NCBI GenBank assembly: GCA_034509495.1
Contig: CM067509.1
Location: 1,742,180-1,806,179 of the forward strand
Origin: Acestrorhynchus altus
Lineage: Eukaryota; Chordata; Actinopteri; Characiformes; Acestrorhynchidae
Length of the DNA stretch: 64,000 nt
Direction of reading: 5' to 3'
Made by a program: the position numbers and the translations under genes. Below the pieces are notes generated by a model. That model had not been told where the DNA came from. It worked only from the letters and a program-made list of their open reading frames with translations, and made no database searches. Numbering within the stretch: the stretch's first letter is position 1; the number at the start of each line of letters is the position of its first letter. Positions 59,161-64,000 of this stretch are shown in pieces.

Positions 59161-59610
59161 TTGTTATTAGTACCTCCCTGCATTCTGACAAAGACCATCA
59201 TTATGCTGGGGTTAGCTGTGCCTTGTGAGGAGCACATAGAGCTGGCCTTTGAGTGCAAGAAGAGCAAGTACATGGACCTTGTCAATGACTGCAGAAGGAA
59301 AGCCTGGAGAATAAGTTGCTTGCCTCTTGATGTTGGGTGCTGAGGCTTTACAGGAAAGTCATTCTGTAGGGCATACTGACTGCACTGGGCATCACAGGTA
59401 AGAGAAAAAAAAGCCCTCTATAGTAACACCAGAGAAAGCATCTGGGTGGCTTTGGAACAGAAGAGTAGATTCAAGGGAGGTAGCTTCTAGGCCACAAGCC
59501 AAGGCCTGATCAACCTCAGTGGGGTCGCCTGGGTGAGGGTGTCTGATGTTGAAAGACCCGAAACACCAAAGGATCCCAGGTTACATCACTGATATGTGCC
59601 CTAGATAAGC
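59161..59610 (+). mobile_element. Retroelement fragment with nuclease-like C-terminal sequence
   Basis: Plus strand 59191-59343 encodes IMLGLAVPCEEHIELAFECK, then KSKYMDLVNDCRRKAWRISC and LPLDVGC with a stop. A frame continues to VAWVRVSDVERPETPKDPR near 59520-59580. The pattern V-x-L-x-x-P-x-E-x-x-x-x-x-A-x-x-x-K-x-x-K-Y-x-x-L resembles the PD-(D/E)xK-type endonuclease module at the end of some non-LTR retroelement proteins; I also recall it from repetitive fish sequences. The LINE next to it is on the other strand, so they are separate insertions. Confidence 0.45.
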
Positions 59611-60304
59611 ATCAGAAGATGTTTTCATACTAGCCTACATTTCATAAATATATTATTAATAATTGTTGTTTAGTGAAAAAGTGTTTTTCATAGCTTTAAT
59701 TTAATACACAGTGTATATAGGTTGAGTTTGTGCATATAGGATGTTGTTGTGATTGTGGGAATCATTCTAAGCTGGTATGCAAAAAAAGTTCAATGATAAT
59801 TGTTGCTGTTTTTTGGTTTTGTTTTTGGTTTTATCCCAGAAAGTGAGACACATTTGCTACCAGCAGTAATTATGAGGCTTATGACAAACTCAGAACACAG
59901 GAAGCAGGAGGGATTTGGGGAGCAGCAGAGGAGTAAAGATATATTCTGCTACAAAGCATCTAATAAAAGTGGCTAAAATAAAGCTCCTTGCTTTGAACAC
60001 ACTAACCACAGAGGTACCAATACAGAATATTATATTTGTAACCGAAGAGCACTTCAGATCCAATTGTCCAGTGCTCTAAAGTCCTCACCCTCTTGGGCTG
60101 AGAAATGTGAGTAATGTTGTGGTTGAGGGTAAATCCAGAGCAGCCTTTTAAAAATATTGATGCTCACTCTTCCAAATAATTCTGTCACTAGGTTTGTAGT
60201 GGGAAAAAAAAATTTGTGAGGACTAGATCCAAACACATCAAGTCAAAAACGAACCCAGTGATGCTTAAGCCCAGCTGTTTCACATGCATAGTCTTATCCA
60301 AATA
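59611..60304. other. No recognised feature
   Basis: AT-rich, no supported coding frame. Confidence 0.45.
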
Positions 60305-60620
60305 GTAAGACTAAGACTAGACAAGGGTCAAAATGTCAAGTGAAACTAAGTTTAAATTAAAACTGATGTCAGACTGAGACAAAATTATGTTAAGTATGTT
60401 AAAGAGTCAAAATGAACTCAAGGTGTCAAAAAAAGTTTAAATAATGTCCAAACTAGGAAAAGACTGAGTTAAAATAACAAGATTGAAACAAGAGATTAAA
60501 CAATATTTGCAAGACTGAGAGAAAATAATATTAAATCTGAGACAGAGTGAAAATAATCCTAAGACTAAGGTAGAACTGAATCAAAATGCCAAGACAACTC
60601 ATATTTAGTCATGAGACCAA
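60305..60620. repeat. Degenerate minisatellite (AGACTGAGACAAAAT-like)
   Basis: Roughly ten imperfect units of 22-40 bp built from AGACTGAGACAAAATTATGT, AGACTGAGTTAAAATAACA and AAGACTGAGAGAAAATAAT variants. A few similar words (AAACTGAGACAAAACTGAGT) occur near 48070-48090. Confidence 0.6.
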
Positions 60621-61866
60621 ATACTACAAGAACATTCAGGTCTAAAATAAAATGCAAAGATCCAAACCAGAGATAAAGTATGTGTGTAACAGCAAAACCA
60701 CCAGACAGCTGAACAGACAAAGCAGAATGAGTTAAAAAAACAAATAGTATTAAGGACTAAATATGAAGGAGTGAAGAAGATGACTTTCCTCAGAAAAAGT
60801 TTGAAAATATTCATAAAAGCCTCAAATTGTAAGTGCAAGGAACAGAGGAACTGGAATTAGTTCCAATACTAATCCCCTCTGACCAATTCTAATGACTAAA
60901 ATAGTACTCATACAGTCTGTGCTCTTAACTCCACAGAACATCACCACAAAACACAGCTCACAGGAAACTTACTCAATAACACAGAGAGTGATACATGATA
61001 CAAGGTTCTCTCTCCAAATTAGTGCATCAAAAGCTGTCAAGCACATTACCATCCCTGTACCCTTGCAGAAACGGGGATCTATTCACTGAGAACATGCCAA
61101 GGAAAAAAAATCCAAACGAGGAATGCTTATTTTCAGCTCTTTTTCAGGTACAGAGTCAATGCATCATCTCAAAGGGCATCGGAAATCGACGAGGGAACAG
61201 GTCTGACAAGAAGAGGGAATAAAAATCAGCCAATTTCATGCATGCTGGCAGAAGGAATGAAAATTTCCTCGCTCTGCAAAGGGAATTTTAAGCACCGGTC
61301 TGGAAACTGCATTAGTAAGCTTCATTTTTTGATGGGTTTGCACATTAAACGTTGATGAAGCTCAATTAAGTTGATTCTGATGTTTCGCTACCTCAATACC
61401 ACAACTCCCGAAGTACATGAAGACAGAGGTCTCTTCAGGTTTGTCTCCAGATGAATGGTTAAATAGATGAACAGGCCTTCTTTCTTATTCTCTCTTAAGT
61501 TAACATCAATAATATTTATTTATTTATTATTTCTTTTTTTTTTTTTTTATCTCCTGCTTAAGTCATAGACAATTCCACGAGCCACTTTCATATCATACTA
61601 TGGTACCAGCTTGAATAAATTTAATAATAATCTAAAATAAAAACCTAAAACTATTTATTTAAAGCTGTTTGTTAATTTATTTATTTACTTATTTTAAGGA
61701 ACCAAAATCAATGCTAGGTTCATCTCGCTCTTTTTGAACACAATACACAAAATATGCTCCATTCATAACTTTATAAATGACCAATGAATAACCAATCACC
61801 ATATTTCTTCTCTTTCTACTCCAGCTGATAAGCTACAGCTTATCTGCCATCTTTGACTCATACAGC

Positions 61867-61869
<3 letters not shown>
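60621..61869. other. Unique DNA including a CNE-like stretch
   Basis: 61090-61420 has balanced composition and few homopolymers and may be conserved non-coding DNA. There is a T-rich tract at 61530-61550. No supported gene. Confidence 0.4.

Positions 61870-61913
<44 letters not shown>
61870..61913. repeat. (TA)n microsatellite
   Basis: About 21 TA units, immediately left of a Tc1 fragment. Confidence 0.95.
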
Positions 61914-61916
<3 letters not shown>

Positions 61917-61985
61917 AAAACAGCTCTAACCTGGCATAGACCACACAAGACCTCTGAAGATGTCCTAAACATTAGCAGCAGAGCC
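61914..61985 (-). mobile_element. Tc1-like end fragment
   Basis: GCCAAAACAGCTCTAACC and CACACAAGACCTCTGAAGAT then TAGCAGCAGA match the same family end as 25738-25810. It probably inserted in the (TA)n tract. Confidence 0.5.
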
Positions 61986-63395
61986 TTGAGTACACTGCAT
62001 GAGTTTTAAAATGATAAATTATAAATATAAGTCTGGGATCTCACACCTCCCCATTGAGTTTGACTGATTCTTTGGATGAGGTCATGGGTGGGAAGGCAGA
62101 GTATAGTCTGTACAGACTGTAGAGGGAGTTGAAGATGAGTATCCCTGCGCAAACTGTAGGTTACCCAAAGCACAGGGCAGATGTTGGCTTCTTACATGAA
62201 TTTTCATTCCACCTTAAACGGTACGTTTAATATGCTTCAACTGGTCTGAATTGTGATTGGGTGGCCAAAAATCTCTATCCCTCACGTTCTTCTTGCAGAC
62301 TAGAGGAAACCAGCACAGACTCAGGCAGTCTGAGAGAAGATCATAAATTGGAGTACAAATCATTTAGCGTAACCTTATTTAACCCTGAAGAAGAGAACTA
62401 AATAGCTACTCCCACTCAGTGAGGGAGAAGAAGCATCATCCTACCAACCCAAGTCAAGTCATGTCTTTTCAGGGATTGCAATAGCTGAACAATAGGGTTA
62501 ACATGTAGATGGCTATAACACTTAATAGGGCAGATCTGAGAAGTTTAATACGTGGAGAAACTCCAAGGTGAACTTCCAGCATCACATACCCAAAAGCAAG
62601 TGTGCTGGAGCTGATGGAAGACATCGAAAATACAAATCTGGTGAAAAGTTCAACACAGCCAAGAAAGGTCATTTTCAAAGGTACAAAGTGTCCTCTGTGG
62701 ACAACGTGATTATGCAGACCCTGGATTTAGTTCTTGCCAAAGGCTGAACGACACTGTCCAACGCCAAGCAGAAATGGGAGTGGATGAACACTACCGTTCA
62801 GGCATTCTGACACACCTGCTTGAGGATTTTTTAATTGTATCCCAGATTTTAGTTTAGCAGTAAAGGCCTCAAAGCAACAAATGCAGCCAGAAAGAAAAGG
62901 GAAACACTACAAGTTTATAGGTTGTACCGGTGTACTCTGTATTGCAGTTTGTACAAGAATTTCTGTTCATCAGCAGTTTGACGGATCAATACCTTCTTTT
63001 GGTGCATATATCAAACAGGGCAGTGCATGCTTCCACACACCAGGAGGTTCAAGTGATGTCATGGCAACGAAAAAAAAAAAATCATCCCCTACTGAGAGCT
63101 TGTGAGAATGTTCTCAATTTCCATTATGTTGTCAGACATGCTTTTAGTGGTACACGGTTTAAATGTATAGGTCTTCATCTATCTGGAGCTTTAAAATCGA
63201 CTTTTTTTTTTTATTCTAGAACTGCAACAATAAACTAAAACAGGATCTTCCTTTATGTTTATATCAGTATGTAGTCCACTTTATGAATTAATGTAGTGCT
63301 TACAATCAACACTCCTTACAGTTACAGTGAGCACTCAACAGACTGATGAGAACGGAGACAATCATGCACAGCGTACCCTCCACCTGAAGGACTAC
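61986..63395. other. No recognised feature
   Basis: A minus-strand frame at 62678-62469 encodes a hydrophobic peptide (MKMTFLGCVELFTRFVFSMS...) without recognisable family. Plus-strand frames at 62881-63238 end in low-complexity lysines. All are treated as chance. Confidence 0.4.
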
Positions 63396-63640
63396 ATCAA
63401 GCACAAGAGGACAGACTGCCAATAAATATCTGGGCACACAGACATACATGTATTCACACACCAGGCTAATTAAGAGTAGTCAATTCACCTGCCATCCATG
63501 TTCTTCATATTTTTGAATGAGGGAGGAAACCCACACAGACATGGGGACAACATGGAAACTCCACCCAGATAGGGGCTTGAACCCAAGACCCCAGCGCTGG
63601 GAGGTGAATGTGCCATCTACTAAGCCACTGTGCTGAGCAA
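63396..63640 (-). repeat. tRNA-derived SINE-like element
   Basis: The minus strand has A-box-like AGTGGCTTAGTAGATGG (63629-63613) and a B box close to GGGTTCAAGCCCC (63583-63571), followed by GTGGAGTTTCCATGTTGTCC and GGGTTTCCTCC. That body is shared with the TSD-flanked element at 31231-31624. This copy keeps the full promoter head that the other lacks. Confidence 0.65.
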
Positions 63641-64000
63641 CTTTAGATTTATTTGTTTAGAAAACCTGTTAGAAAGAAAACTTCACTGAAAGTATGAAAA
63701 ATGATTATTTTTTTCACTTAAATTGAAAAAAGGAAGTAAAGATATACTCCCTTACAAAAGACAATCCATCAATAATTCTTCAGTAAAGACAGGAGTTATA
63801 TATAGAACCATATCAACTCAACAACTACTTGATTATATCTTTATTTAAGCTATGTGTTTACATTGTTCTTTGAGTGATGCAATTTAAGAACCACTTGTGG
63901 TTCCAAAGCCATATTATAACTGTTTTACTCCCTAAACAACCTTAATTAAACTTCTCCATAAATTTAAGTGCTCTTTTTAGTGTGATGTTGTAAGTGTGTC
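63641..64000. other. AGAACCA-palindrome repeat near window end
   Basis: 63889-63903 is the palindrome AAGAACCACTTGTGGTTCC, related to 38880-39090. The rest is AT-rich with no gene. Confidence 0.4.

Noticed and set aside
62469..62678. Hydrophobic minus-strand peptide as a membrane protein
   Set aside because: No family resemblance, chance length for AT-rich DNA.
1..64000. CRISPR arrays, operons, riboswitches, prophage
   Set aside because: The sequence is vertebrate; none of these structures is present, and the regular repeats are microsatellites or minisatellites.

Overview
The window looks like intergenic DNA from a ray-finned fish. The evidence is its repeat content: many decayed Tc1/mariner transposases, fragments of a jockey-group non-LTR retrotransposon, tRNA-derived SINE-like elements whose 3' tails resemble those common in fish genomes, palindromic MITEs and long (CA)n/(TA)n microsatellites. 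The repeat types resemble those of ostariophysan fishes (characins, catfishes, cyprinids), but that placement is recalled family resemblance, not a search result. There is one assembly gap, 53144-53491. I found no intact protein-coding gene, no RNA gene, no CRISPR array and nothing prokaryotic.

The only host-gene-like sequence is a broken, single-exon, seven-transmembrane receptor relic at 12362-13190 (+). It most resembles a fish bitter-taste receptor (T2R). It carries at least two frameshifts, an in-frame stop and an apparent loss of TM6.

Region by region: 1-10 kb holds a LINE 3' end, Tc1 relics, a palindromic MITE and a Tc1 copy apparently split by a LINE fragment (6681-8465). 10-14.5 kb holds a foldback MITE, the receptor pseudogene and the best copy of a TTAA-flanked, ~770-bp non-autonomous element. 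16.9-18.6 kb is a degenerate ~50-bp tandem array split by a LINE. 18.6-27.5 kb is mostly unique, with several stretches that read like conserved non-coding DNA. 27.5-32.8 kb holds three copies of one Tc1 family; one contains a SINE-like insertion with a perfect 10-bp target-site duplication. 42.1-47.7 kb is a run of five minus-strand transposase relics. 52.7-59.6 kb holds the gap, LINE fragments, another Tc1 relic and a retroelement fragment with nuclease-like sequence. 60-64 kb has a degenerate minisatellite and a SINE-like element.

The most interesting unlisted signal is the TTAA-associated family: nine full or partial copies in 64 kb on both strands, inverted ends close to CYYTTAGAACCC, and no coding capacity. 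Its target site suggests a piggyBac-like mobiliser. No set of genes here forms a working pathway, and I see no convincing new biological system.
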